Source of the DNA: Halorubrum sp. DM2
Lineage (GTDB): Archaea; Halobacteriota; Halobacteria; Halobacteriales; Haloferacaceae
Direction: 5' to 3'
Assembly: GCF_901686465.1 (NCBI RefSeq)
Contig: NZ_LR594487.1
Location: forward strand, 1-64,000
Length of the DNA stretch: 64,000 nucleotides
Shown: piece by piece, positions 51,072-58,383 of the stretch
Layout of the letters: each line of letters opens with the position of its first letter
Numbering within the stretch: the stretch's first letter is position 1
The notes under the pieces: generated by a model
Seen by the model: the letters and a program-made list of their open reading frames with translations, nothing else
What the model was told of the DNA's origin: nothing
Databases searched by the model: none
Program-made: the position numbers and the translations under genes

Positions 51072-51854
51072 CTAACGCGGCTCAGGCTCCCCGAGTTCGG
51101 CCCGAATCTGTGCAACGTACTCGACGAAGTCGTGTGCTGTCCGTTCGCGTGGGCGCTCTACGTCGATCGAGACGGTCGACTGGACCATTCCCGGCTCGGC
51201 ATCCATAACAACCACACGGTCGGCGAGCTTTACTGCCTCGTCGATGTCATGTGTGACGAAGACGACCGTCTGTTCCGTCTGCGCCCAGATATCGAGCAGT
51301 TCGGTGTGTAGTCGGTCGCGCGTCCGGGCGTCGACGCTGCCGAACGGCTCGTCCATCAAGAGTATCTCTGGATCGGGCGCGAGCGCGCGAGCGATCCCGA
51401 CGCGCTGTTTCATCCCGCCGGACAGCTCTTTGGGATACGCGTCCTCGAATCCGTCGAGTCCCACTAACTCGATCAGCTCTCGAGCCCGCGCCTCGCAGTC
51501 GGGACAGCCACACGCGGGTCGGTCGAGGCCGAACCGGATGTTGCCACGGACCGTTCGCCACGGGAACAGCGCGTATTCCTGAAAGACCATCCCCCGGTCC
51601 AGTCCGGGGCCGGTAACCGGGTCCCCGCCGACCAGTATCGACCCGGTATCGGGGTCATCGAGGCCCGCTATCGCCCGCAACAGCGTCGTCTTTCCGCATC
51701 CCGACGGGCCGACGATACAGCAGAACTCACCCTCCCCGACCGAGAGCGAGACACCCTCGAGCGCTTGGGTGGAGTCGTACGCCCTGCTGACGTTCTGGAC
51801 AGTAATCTTCTCGCGTGACTCTCGATTGACTGGCGACTCGGAACTCAGCGCCAT
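51072..51854 (-). CDS. ABC ATPase, nitrate/sulfonate/taurine type
   Basis: A 260-residue ATPase: Walker A GPSGCGKTT, signature LSGGMKQRVGIARALA, Walker B ILLMDEPFGSVD, and FVTHDIDEAVKLADRVVVM, typical of the SsuB/TauB/NrtD branch. A short Cys-rich insert (RPACGCPDCEARA) follows the Q-loop. The start at 51854 overlaps the permease stop; an earlier frame opening is antisense-like. Last gene of the SBP-permease-ATPase operon. The Cys insert may bind metal, in keeping with the location. Confidence 0.88.
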   Translation of the reverse strand: MALSSESPVNRESREKITVQNVSRAYDSTQALEGVSLSVGEGEFCCIVGPSGCGKTTLLRAIAGLDDPDTGSILVGGDPVTGPGLDRGMVFQEYALFPWRTVRGNIRFGLDRPACGCPDCEARARELIELVGLDGFEDAYPKELSGGMKQRVGIARALAPDPEILLMDEPFGSVDARTRDRLHTELLDIWAQTEQTVVFVTHDIDEAVKLADRVVVMDAEPGMVQSTVSIDVERPRERTAHDFVEYVAQIRAELGEPEPR

Positions 51855-52687
51855 GCGAGAACCCTCCCTTCGAAAAGGCGAAAACCGATGTCCATACACA
51901 GGAACGCTAGGCTGATCAGAAACATGTAGGCGACGCTCGTCGCCATCGCGAGGTTGTTCGAGGCGTTGATGATCTCGTACCCGACGCCGGGCGCGCCGAA
52001 CAGCTCGGCACCGACGACGATCATCCAGCACCGACCGATGCTCGTCCGGAACCCAGTCAACACTTGGGGCGCTGCGCTCGGGAGGGCGACGAGTTTCAGC
52101 ATCGAGAGATCGCGTTCCACGCCGAGCGTCGATGCGGCATCGGTCAAGTCGCCTGCGACGCCTTCGACGCCACCGTAGGCGGCGTAAAAGTTTATCCAGA
52201 ACGCCCCGATGAAGACGATGAACGCCGCACCGGTGTGATGAATGCCGAACCAGACAATCGCGAAGACGATCCACGCAAGCGGCGGGATCGGGCGAAGGAC
52301 CCGAACGAGTGGGCGTAACCAGTCGTCGAGTGCGCCGTTCCAACCCATTAATAGTCCGAGTCCAATGCCACCGCCAGCTCCGAGAAGAAGGCCAGGAACG
52401 TAGTGGAACAGCGTCTCCGTGAGGTGCGCGAGCCCGGTCGGCAGCACTAGACTCGATCCCGAGACGGGGACGACAATCGCGGTCGTGGTCGCGAACAGAT
52501 CGATGAACGCGCGGACCGAGTCGAGCGGGCTCGGCACCAGGTATGACGGTTGAGTCAGCATCGCGCCGACCCACCAGACGAGAAGGAACACAATGAGTCC
52601 GCCCAGTCCGCGGAGATACCGCCGCAGATTCCCCTCAAAACCGTAGGCGACCGGCGTGTCGGATCTGGTGTCAGTACGCGTGCTCAT
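51845..52687 (-). CDS. ABC permease, nitrate/sulfonate/taurine type
   Basis: A 280-residue permease with six spans and an EAA-like loop (DAASTLGVERDLSMLKLVAL followed by PSAAPQVLTGFRTSIGRCW). It is a SsuC/TauC-type protein. It overlaps the binding-protein stop (ATGA at 52684-52687) and the ATPase start. Substrates in this branch are small organic anions. Here NikR genes on both sides and a metal-type motif in the promoter suggest a metal chelate instead, which is inference. Confidence 0.88.
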   Translation of the reverse strand: MSTRTDTRSDTPVAYGFEGNLRRYLRGLGGLIVFLLVWWVGAMLTQPSYLVPSPLDSVRAFIDLFATTTAIVVPVSGSSLVLPTGLAHLTETLFHYVPGLLLGAGGGIGLGLLMGWNGALDDWLRPLVRVLRPIPPLAWIVFAIVWFGIHHTGAAFIVFIGAFWINFYAAYGGVEGVAGDLTDAASTLGVERDLSMLKLVALPSAAPQVLTGFRTSIGRCWMIVVGAELFGAPGVGYEIINASNNLAMATSVAYMFLISLAFLCMDIGFRLFEGRVLAWR

Positions 52688-53712
52688 TCTTGAATGGTGT
52701 CGTAGGGATCGAACGCAAATAGGTTCTCAGTCGCGACCGGTTTCTCGATGTTGCCGACGTTCGCGACGAATTCCCCCATCGTCGTGGCTTGGTCGGTAAT
52801 CGCGTGCGGATCCGAGAGGAAATCTGACGCCTTGGACTCCATAGCGGCTTTCGCGAGGTCCTCGCTCACACCGGAGCCGATCACCGATGCGGCGTGGGCA
52901 GCAGCTCGATCCGGCGAGCCTGTCGTGAACTCGGTCGCAGCAGTGTGTTGTTCAGCGAGTGATTGGGAAACTTCGGTGTCGTCGAGGATTTTCCGGTTCG
53001 CGAACAGTACCGTGACTGGATGGTTTTCGAGTATGTTCCCGGACCACGCGAGCTCCCCAAAGTTATCATTCTGACTGATAATCGTCGCGAACGGCTCTTG
53101 GATGATCGTCGCGTCGATATCGCCCGACTGGATCGTCTGGACCGCCTTCGCCGGTGGGACTTTCGATTTGGCAATGACCGATTCCATCTCTCCGAGGTCG
53201 AGATCCTCCTGGATCCAGTATCGAAGGACGATGTCGGGCACACTCCCGTCGGGCGGCGCACCGAACCGGACCTTGCGGCCGCGCTCCTGCTCGAAGTGCT
53301 CGAACGCCGCTTTACCTTCCTGCTCGTAGCGATCGACGAGTTCGGTCGCCCCCATGATCTTGAACCCGTTCCTCGAATTCGCCGCGAGGATACCGGCGTC
53401 GGTACCTTTGTCGGCGAGAACCATCGCAGGAGTAATGCCGAAGAGCGCGACGTCTACTTCACCGCTGGCGAACGCCTTGACAACGCTAGGGCCAGAGTTG
53501 AACCGTTCTATCGCGACCTCTGCCGGGATATCCTCGTAGTAGCCCTCCCGTTCCATCACATAGTGTTGCATATTCGGATAGATCGGGACGTACGCGATGG
53601 TAACCGAGTCGAGTGAGTTGCCACCCTGACCGAGGCAACCGGCTATTCCCGTCGCAGCGACTGTGGTTGCGCCTGCACTCTGTAGCAGTTTTCGGCGCGA
53701 GATCTGATTCAT
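52684..53712 (-). CDS. ABC binding lipoprotein, SsuA/NMT1 type
   Basis: A 342-residue Tat lipoprotein: SRRKLLQSAGATTVAATGIA with Cys in the lipobox IAGC. The mature part is a NMT1/SsuA-like fold (VTIAYVPIYPNMQHYVMERE, VVKAFASGEVDVALFGITPA, VRFGAPPDGSVPDIVLRYWI). I start at the ATG at 53712; a GTG five codons upstream would overlap the palindrome at 53715-53727. It leads the three-gene ABC operon. The substrate cannot be read from the sequence. Confidence 0.88.
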   Translation of the reverse strand: MNQISRRKLLQSAGATTVAATGIAGCLGQGGNSLDSVTIAYVPIYPNMQHYVMEREGYYEDIPAEVAIERFNSGPSVVKAFASGEVDVALFGITPAMVLADKGTDAGILAANSRNGFKIMGATELVDRYEQEGKAAFEHFEQERGRKVRFGAPPDGSVPDIVLRYWIQEDLDLGEMESVIAKSKVPPAKAVQTIQSGDIDATIIQEPFATIISQNDNFGELAWSGNILENHPVTVLFANRKILDDTEVSQSLAEQHTAATEFTTGSPDRAAAHAASVIGSGVSEDLAKAAMESKASDFLSDPHAITDQATTMGEFVANVGNIEKPVATENLFAFDPYDTIQE

Positions 53713-53714
53713 CA

Positions 53715-53727
53715 GTGTTGCTAACAC
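53715..53727. promoter_or_regulatory. Palindrome before SsuA-like operon (TTGCTAA core)
   Basis: GTGTTGCTAACAC, arms GTGTT/AACAC around GCT, 2 bases upstream of the ATG at 53712. It shares its core and position with the motif at znuA, so this transporter may belong to the same metal regulon. Confidence 0.6.
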
Positions 53728-53839
53728 TAATCTGAATTATAATAATTCCTGTGATTTGAGAAGATATAGTTAACATATTAGATACTCTTGACGTAGGAGT
53801 TGCTAGAGAGACATAATTTCCGCGAGAAGTGCGGAAGAA

Positions 53840-54268
53840 TTAATTTATGTCTGCCAGCGGGCCGAAGTCGTCTACCGGCGATACAGAGTAGTCGATCGTG
53901 ATCGTATCTTGTGTCGCTCGAATCTTTCCGACGAACGTCGAAATGTCTTCGAGTGATCCTTCTAATACGAACAGTTCCATACAGTGGTGACCCCCCACGT
54001 GACTGTGGAAGTTCGAGGCGACGATGTCTTCGTGTTCGTGACGGAGATGCATCATTTTCTCCTCAACGCTTGTCGTCTCGTAATCGAAAAGCACTGTGAC
54101 AACACCCATCAAGTCGCGACCTTCGAGCTTCTTGTCCTCGAACTCGCCGAGCAAATTCCGGCTCCCCTCACGGACCACTTCGCTGCGACCGGTATACCCG
54201 TGGTCATCTGCGAATTGGTCGATCCGCTCAAGCAACTCTTCCGGCATTGAAACGCTGACGACGCTCAT
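53840..54268 (-). CDS. nikR: NikR, canonical nickel regulator
   Basis: A 142-residue NikR: ribbon-helix-helix [20 protein letters not shown], and a C-domain with His77 ([12 protein letters not shown]), His88, His90 and Cys96 ([14 protein letters not shown]), the complete nickel set at classical spacing. It is the most canonical of the four paralogues. It is transcribed toward the SsuA-like operon (127 bases between its stop and the motif-bearing promoter), which it or its paralogues may control. Confidence 0.93.
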   Translation of the reverse strand: MSVVSVSMPEELLERIDQFADDHGYTGRSEVVREGSRNLLGEFEDKKLEGRDLMGVVTVLFDYETTSVEEKMMHLRHEHEDIVASNFHSHVGGHHCMELFVLEGSLEDISTFVGKIRATQDTITIDYSVSPVDDFGPLADIN

Positions 54269-54811
54269 ATAACAAGATAGCGGTTCTTATTTATTAAAGA
54301 TTGTTGTCTAGGCTATCCCAATTATCGTAGCTCGATCTAGACAACACAAACAAATACACAAGTGAACTGCTCTGTCCTACCGCGCTCGGGCCTACCCGGC
54401 TCTCACTTGTTGGGGACGGAACTTCCTGCTTCTGTGTCGGAACTTATGCGGAATCGAGGAGAAAGCCTCACGCTTCAGCGCGGGGAGGATGTCAAAAATA
54501 AACGACGAGAGCGAGATAGAGTTAGCTGGCGCCTGTGACGATAATTACGACGCCAGCAGGTTGTTTTAACGCCCCGACGCGAGCCCTCACGAGTAGCGCT
54601 GCTCAGGAGGTCGACACCTGTCGCAACCGCAGTCGCGGCTTAGGATTGCGACGACCCCAGCGTGGATTCTCACTACGAGCGCGGCGGTCTCTATCGTCAG
54701 TGTGGCAGCATGGGCAATAACTGCGAGGAAGACGAGCACGACACAGCCCGACTCTACCAGCGCATACCCTTCCACCAAAGACACCGAGCCCGAGTACGCT
54801 AGACCGGCGCT
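54269..54811. other. Intergenic region holding a tnpB relic
   Basis: About 540 bases with no intact gene. A 43-base tnpB 3'-end relic lies at 54451-54493; the frame through it runs from about 54424 to 54533. Other frames are short and Arg- or Ser-rich. The flanks carry no other repeat or RNA that I recognise. Confidence 0.55.
54451..54493 (+). mobile_element. Relic of IS200/IS605-type tnpB 3' end (copy B)
   Basis: GAATCGAGGAGAAAGCCTCA with a following hairpin (CCTC...GAGG around CGCTTCAGCG). The frame reads RNRGESLTLQRGEDVKNKRR, a TnpB C-terminus. In live elements this end supplies the 3' scaffold of the TnpB guide RNA, with the flanking DNA as guide. Here no tnpB remains. Confidence 0.75.
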
Positions 54812-55537
54812 TCATGTCGTGGCAACCCGTTCGACATCGTTCACGAGCCGTTCGATGTCCGTTTGCGGCCCTCTCGGGTACGCACGCTCCACGATCCCCT
54901 GCTTATTTGCGAGGAGGATCAGCCCATAGTGCGGGAATTGGTACTCCAGAGTCCCGTGCTCATCGTCGTGCCCATCGTTCTCGTGCTCGTCGTCGTGCTC
55001 ATCGGCCGAAATCTTCTCGATCACGAGCCCAAACTTCTCGTCTAGCAGTTCCTGGCCCCGTTCGTAGCTTTCTGGGCGGAGGAAGTGCCAGTTGCTCGCA
55101 TCAAGATTCACTCCCTGCTGACCGGCGTACTCATGGAGCGTCTCGGCAGTGTCGCGTTCAGGATCGAATGTGATCGCAAGAGACATTATCCTGTCACTGT
55201 ATTCCTCCTCGGAAGCAGCCTCCTGTGCCCGACGAAGGCGGAGGATGAGCGCGGGACACACCCCGTCCGGGCAGTTCGTGTAGAACGACGTCCAGAGGAT
55301 GGCACGCTCACCCTCATACTCACTAATTGAGATCTCTTCGTTCGTGATCGGGTCCGGAACGGTGAAATGTGGCATCTCATCGCCGTAGCTCGGGTGAACG
55401 GCCTCGCTTAGGTCCTGTTCTGGGGGACCGAGGACAGTTCCCTCAGCACCTTCGTTACCGAGCACGCCGAGACAACCAGCGGTACCGATAGTCGCACCTA
55501 TTGCTCCAGTCGATTTACAAAACGTTCGTCGATCCAT
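54812..55537 (-). CDS. SCO1/SenC-type copper lipoprotein
   Basis: A 241-residue Tat-type lipoprotein (MDRRTFCKSTGAIGATIGTA; Cys in TAGC). It has a thioredoxin-like SCO fold (HFTVPDPITNEEISISEYEG, RAILWTSFYTNCPDGVCPAL). The copper motif Cys-x-x-x-Cys appears as CPDGVC (Cys-x4-Cys), one residue longer than usual, and the later conserved His is seen in PHYGLILLANKQG. A His/Asp-rich insert (DEHDDEHENDGHDDEH) precedes it. SCO proteins load the Cu-A site of oxidases or N2O reductase; the nos genes nearby favour the latter. I chose the ATG at 55537 as leader start. Confidence 0.88.
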   Translation of the reverse strand: MDRRTFCKSTGAIGATIGTAGCLGVLGNEGAEGTVLGPPEQDLSEAVHPSYGDEMPHFTVPDPITNEEISISEYEGERAILWTSFYTNCPDGVCPALILRLRRAQEAASEEEYSDRIMSLAITFDPERDTAETLHEYAGQQGVNLDASNWHFLRPESYERGQELLDEKFGLVIEKISADEHDDEHENDGHDDEHGTLEYQFPHYGLILLANKQGIVERAYPRGPQTDIERLVNDVERVATT

Positions 55538-55644
55538 ACTCGATCGTGGTCGATCTGAGGACTTGAGGTATCTGGTGTGATCCTCGAATGCGTGTTCCCG
55601 TATCCGATCTGTGCGTATAATCAACTCGGCGAGGCGGTGATCAC

Positions 55645-56145
55645 TCAAAAGAACTCGTCGACGGTCCGGACGAACCGATCGACGAGCCGGTCCGGTAGCG
55701 ACGGCGACACGATCTCGATGAGTTCGGCCGTGCGGTCCGGACGGTTCAATGTGAGTGTCATCGGCCGATCGTCGGACTTCTCAACGATCCCGTTTTCCGC
55801 GAGCGTCGAGACGTGCCACGAGATCGTACTTCGTGCGAGATCGAGATCGCTCGCGAGCGTTTTCGGTCGCTTCGGGCCGTCGGCATGAAGCCGGATGAGG
55901 ATCTCCCGGGGGGTCTCTCGTCTGAGAAACGCAAGAGCCTGTCGTTCCCACGGATCGAACGACGGGTCGAAGTAGTGTGTGCGGCCGCCGATCCGCTCGA
56001 CGGCGAGTTCGTCGTTACGGACGAGACGGCGGAGATGGTACTGGACTTGCCCGGTCGCGATATCGAGATCGCGGCCGACCTGGTTGAAGTGGACACCGGG
56101 TGTGTCGCAAACGTGGCGTCGGATCTGCGTCCGGGTGTCCGGCAT
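55645..56145 (-). CDS. Transcription regulator with two winged helices
   Basis: A 166-residue protein with two MarR/ArsR-like winged helices: TPGVHFNQVGRDLDIATGQV-QYHLRRL and ASDLDLARSTISWHVSTLAENG. This duplicated layout is common in haloarchaeal regulators next to respiratory and copper-enzyme genes. No metal-binding Cys cluster is present. It lies 107 bases upstream of the SCO1-like gene on the same strand and may control it or the nos genes. Confidence 0.85.
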   Translation of the reverse strand: MPDTRTQIRRHVCDTPGVHFNQVGRDLDIATGQVQYHLRRLVRNDELAVERIGGRTHYFDPSFDPWERQALAFLRRETPREILIRLHADGPKRPKTLASDLDLARSTISWHVSTLAENGIVEKSDDRPMTLTLNRPDRTAELIEIVSPSLPDRLVDRFVRTVDEFF

Positions 56146-56309
56146 CTGTGGTCAGCCGACCTAACCGTTACCCGAGTAAAACGTGTGCGTTCGTTATCTC
56201 TGCTTGGGAACGGACGAAACCGGGACGTTAGCCGACAAATCGGCTCAGAACGACACAGGAGTCCCGATCGAAGGGTCGTTTTCTTATTCGTCCCCGTTCA
56301 AAGCCCGTT

Positions 56310-56663
56310 GTGACGCAGCCAATCGCCCTCCTGTTGTCCGCGATCGATGGGTGGTCCGTGGAGGGATCACTACTGCTGCTCGCGGCTGCACTCGTCGCCG
56401 GAATGGGTACGGGTATCCTTTTCGTCGTCAGCGCCGTCGCGTATCGTCGCCGCCAAGGGGCACAGTACCAGTTGATCGCTGTCGCGGTCAGCATGTTGTT
56501 GTTCCGGTCGATTGTGGGCACAGGAACGATCCTCGGTATCGTGCCGATGCCGATCCACCACTTCGTCGGACATGGTCTCGACTTTTTGATCGCAGCGATC
56601 ATTCTCTACACGGTGTACGCATATGCGCCAGGATCGGTCGGGAACGACACCGTCTCAGACTGA
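56310..56663 (+). CDS. Small four-span membrane protein
   Basis: A 117-residue protein with three or four hydrophobic spans (about 6-50, 58-78, 85-103). Met/His-containing loops (IVPMPIHHFVGHGLDF) recall copper-linked membrane proteins, but no family is named. It starts with a GTG and is transcribed away from the winged-helix gene. Its neighbours (SCO1-like, NosDFY) suggest a role in copper or denitrification assembly; that is inference. Confidence 0.75.
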   Translation: MTQPIALLLSAIDGWSVEGSLLLLAAALVAGMGTGILFVVSAVAYRRRQGAQYQLIAVAVSMLLFRSIVGTGTILGIVPMPIHHFVGHGLDFLIAAIILYTVYAYAPGSVGNDTVSD

Positions 56664-56704
56664 ACAGCGATATTTGCCGAAGCGATTGGGAATCGAATTT
56701 CGTC

Positions 56705-57571
56705 TCAGTATTCTCCGAACCGCTCGCGGGCCCGCTCGACGACGACATCAACCCGAGCGGCGTACGTGAGCGTCGTGACAGCGACCGCGATCCCGGCGAG
56801 GATCCAGACGACGAGTGAGCCGACCGCGCGGCTAGTTTGAACAAACCTGCCGTCAGGGGTGAAAGCGACGCCGATAACGTGTTCGAAGATCAGTCCGCGA
56901 AACGCCCCGTTCGGAGTCAGCGTGATCGCTCCGGCGATCTCTTCCGGAGACATACCTCCCGCCAGCGACCGGAGGATCGCGAGGTCGCCGCCGAGGACGC
57001 CGACGAGCAGTGCGAGGAGACCGAGTGCGATCGCGCTCCGTCGGCTCGACGCCAGCGCCGAGACCGCTGCCGCCAGCGACAGGTACGCGGTCCCGAAGAG
57101 GAGGACGAACGCGAGGAACCGCACGAAAAGAAGCGGCGAGTCTACTCCGCTATGCGTCGCGAAGATTCCTGTGTCCGGCGTCGCAGTTATCCAGACGTAT
57201 AGCCCGACCAGCGCGAAGGGAACGCCCACGATCGCGACGAGCGCCGCGATACGCGCCAGTAACACGCCGAGAACGTAGCCGACGGTACTCACGGGATAGG
57301 TCCGTATCACAGCGAACTCGCCGCTCGTGGCGTCCGTGAGCAGCGCACGGTACCCGAGCACTATCGCGAGAAGCGGGACGAGTAGCTCTGTCGGGAGCAG
57401 AAGATCGACGACTGCCGGCACGAACCCGGTCCCCCCGCCCCCACCGACCGCGACGAGTCCGCCGAGCACGATGAGAAGTCCTGCTGCGAGGACGGCGTAG
57501 CCAGGAGTCCGTCGAACGGTTACCAGTTCGCGACGGAACACGGTCCCGATGTCCGCGAGCAACCGACTCAT
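56705..57571 (-). CDS. nosY: ABC-2 permease of Nos system
   Basis: A 288-residue permease with six spans and a ABC-2 fold: RRELVTVRRTPGYAVLAAGL, LVPLLAIVLGYRALLTDATS and SLAAAVSALASSRRSAIALG. NosY works with NosF and NosD to supply sulfur or copper-cluster components to periplasmic N2O reductase. It overlaps the ATPase stop (ATGA), completing the D-F-Y order. A C-terminal TM returns near AVGSLVVWILAGIAVAVTTL. Confidence 0.88.
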   Translation of the reverse strand: MSRLLADIGTVFRRELVTVRRTPGYAVLAAGLLIVLGGLVAVGGGGGTGFVPAVVDLLLPTELLVPLLAIVLGYRALLTDATSGEFAVIRTYPVSTVGYVLGVLLARIAALVAIVGVPFALVGLYVWITATPDTGIFATHSGVDSPLLFVRFLAFVLLFGTAYLSLAAAVSALASSRRSAIALGLLALLVGVLGGDLAILRSLAGGMSPEEIAGAITLTPNGAFRGLIFEHVIGVAFTPDGRFVQTSRAVGSLVVWILAGIAVAVTTLTYAARVDVVVERARERFGEY

Positions 57572-58383
57572 CGGTCCGACACCCCCGTGACGTGGACGGA
57601 CTCCGACACGGTCTCATCCGCATCCGTAGAGCCGTCGTCGCCGTCCGTGTCACCGGTACCGATATCGCTCTCGGCGCTCACGCTATCGTTGACGACCGCG
57701 CGGTACAGCCCCTTCACGTCGTCAACCCCGTAGTCGTTGATCAGACGATCGCGGGAGCCCGCCGCGGCCACGCGACCCCGGTCGAGTACGACGACGTCGT
57801 CGGCGTACGCGTCGACGAGGTCGAGGTCGTGGGAGCTGACAACGACGGCAGTGTCGTCGCTCGCACGGGCCGCTGCGGCTCGGAATGCTCGCTCGCGCAT
57901 CTCCGGATCGAGCCCGCTCGTCGGCTCGTCGAGCACCGCGATCGTCGGATTCCCGAGCGTCGCCTGTGCGATCCCGAGGAGGCGTCGCATCCCGCCCGAG
58001 AGCGCCGAGACGCGCTTGTCGCCTGCGTCGGCAAGTCCCACGTCCGCCAGCGCCGCATCGGGATCGTCACCGACGAGCGCCGCGTAGAAGCCGAGGGTCT
58101 CTCGGGCCGTGAACTCACCACGGAACGGGACCCGTTGCGGGAGGTAGCCGATCCGCTTGTCACTCCCGTCGTCAGCACTACCCTCGTGAGCGTACCGTAC
58201 CGCTCCGGCAGTCGGCTCAACTGCTCCCGCGAGGACGCCGAGCAGCGTCGACTTCCCGGAGCCGTTCGGACCGACGACCGTGGTGATACCGGGGGTAATC
58301 GAGAGCGAGACCTCGTCGAGAACCCGGACCCCGCCGTAGGTCCGAGTCAGGTCGACGACTTCAGCGTGCGCGCGCTCACTCAT
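57568..58383 (-). CDS. nosF: ABC ATPase of Nos system
   Basis: A 271-residue ATPase: Walker A GPNGSGKST, Q-loop YLPQRVPF, signature ALSGGMRRLLGIAQATL, Walker B IAVLDEPTSGLD, and H-loop SSHDLDLV. A C-terminal extension of about 55 residues is acidic and disordered. Its ATG overlaps the nosD stop. It energises NosY. Confidence 0.9.
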   Translation of the reverse strand: MSERAHAEVVDLTRTYGGVRVLDEVSLSITPGITTVVGPNGSGKSTLLGVLAGAVEPTAGAVRYAHEGSADDGSDKRIGYLPQRVPFRGEFTARETLGFYAALVGDDPDAALADVGLADAGDKRVSALSGGMRRLLGIAQATLGNPTIAVLDEPTSGLDPEMRERAFRAAAARASDDTAVVVSSHDLDLVDAYADDVVVLDRGRVAAAGSRDRLINDYGVDDVKGLYRAVVNDSVSAESDIGTGDTDGDDGSTDADETVSESVHVTGVSDR

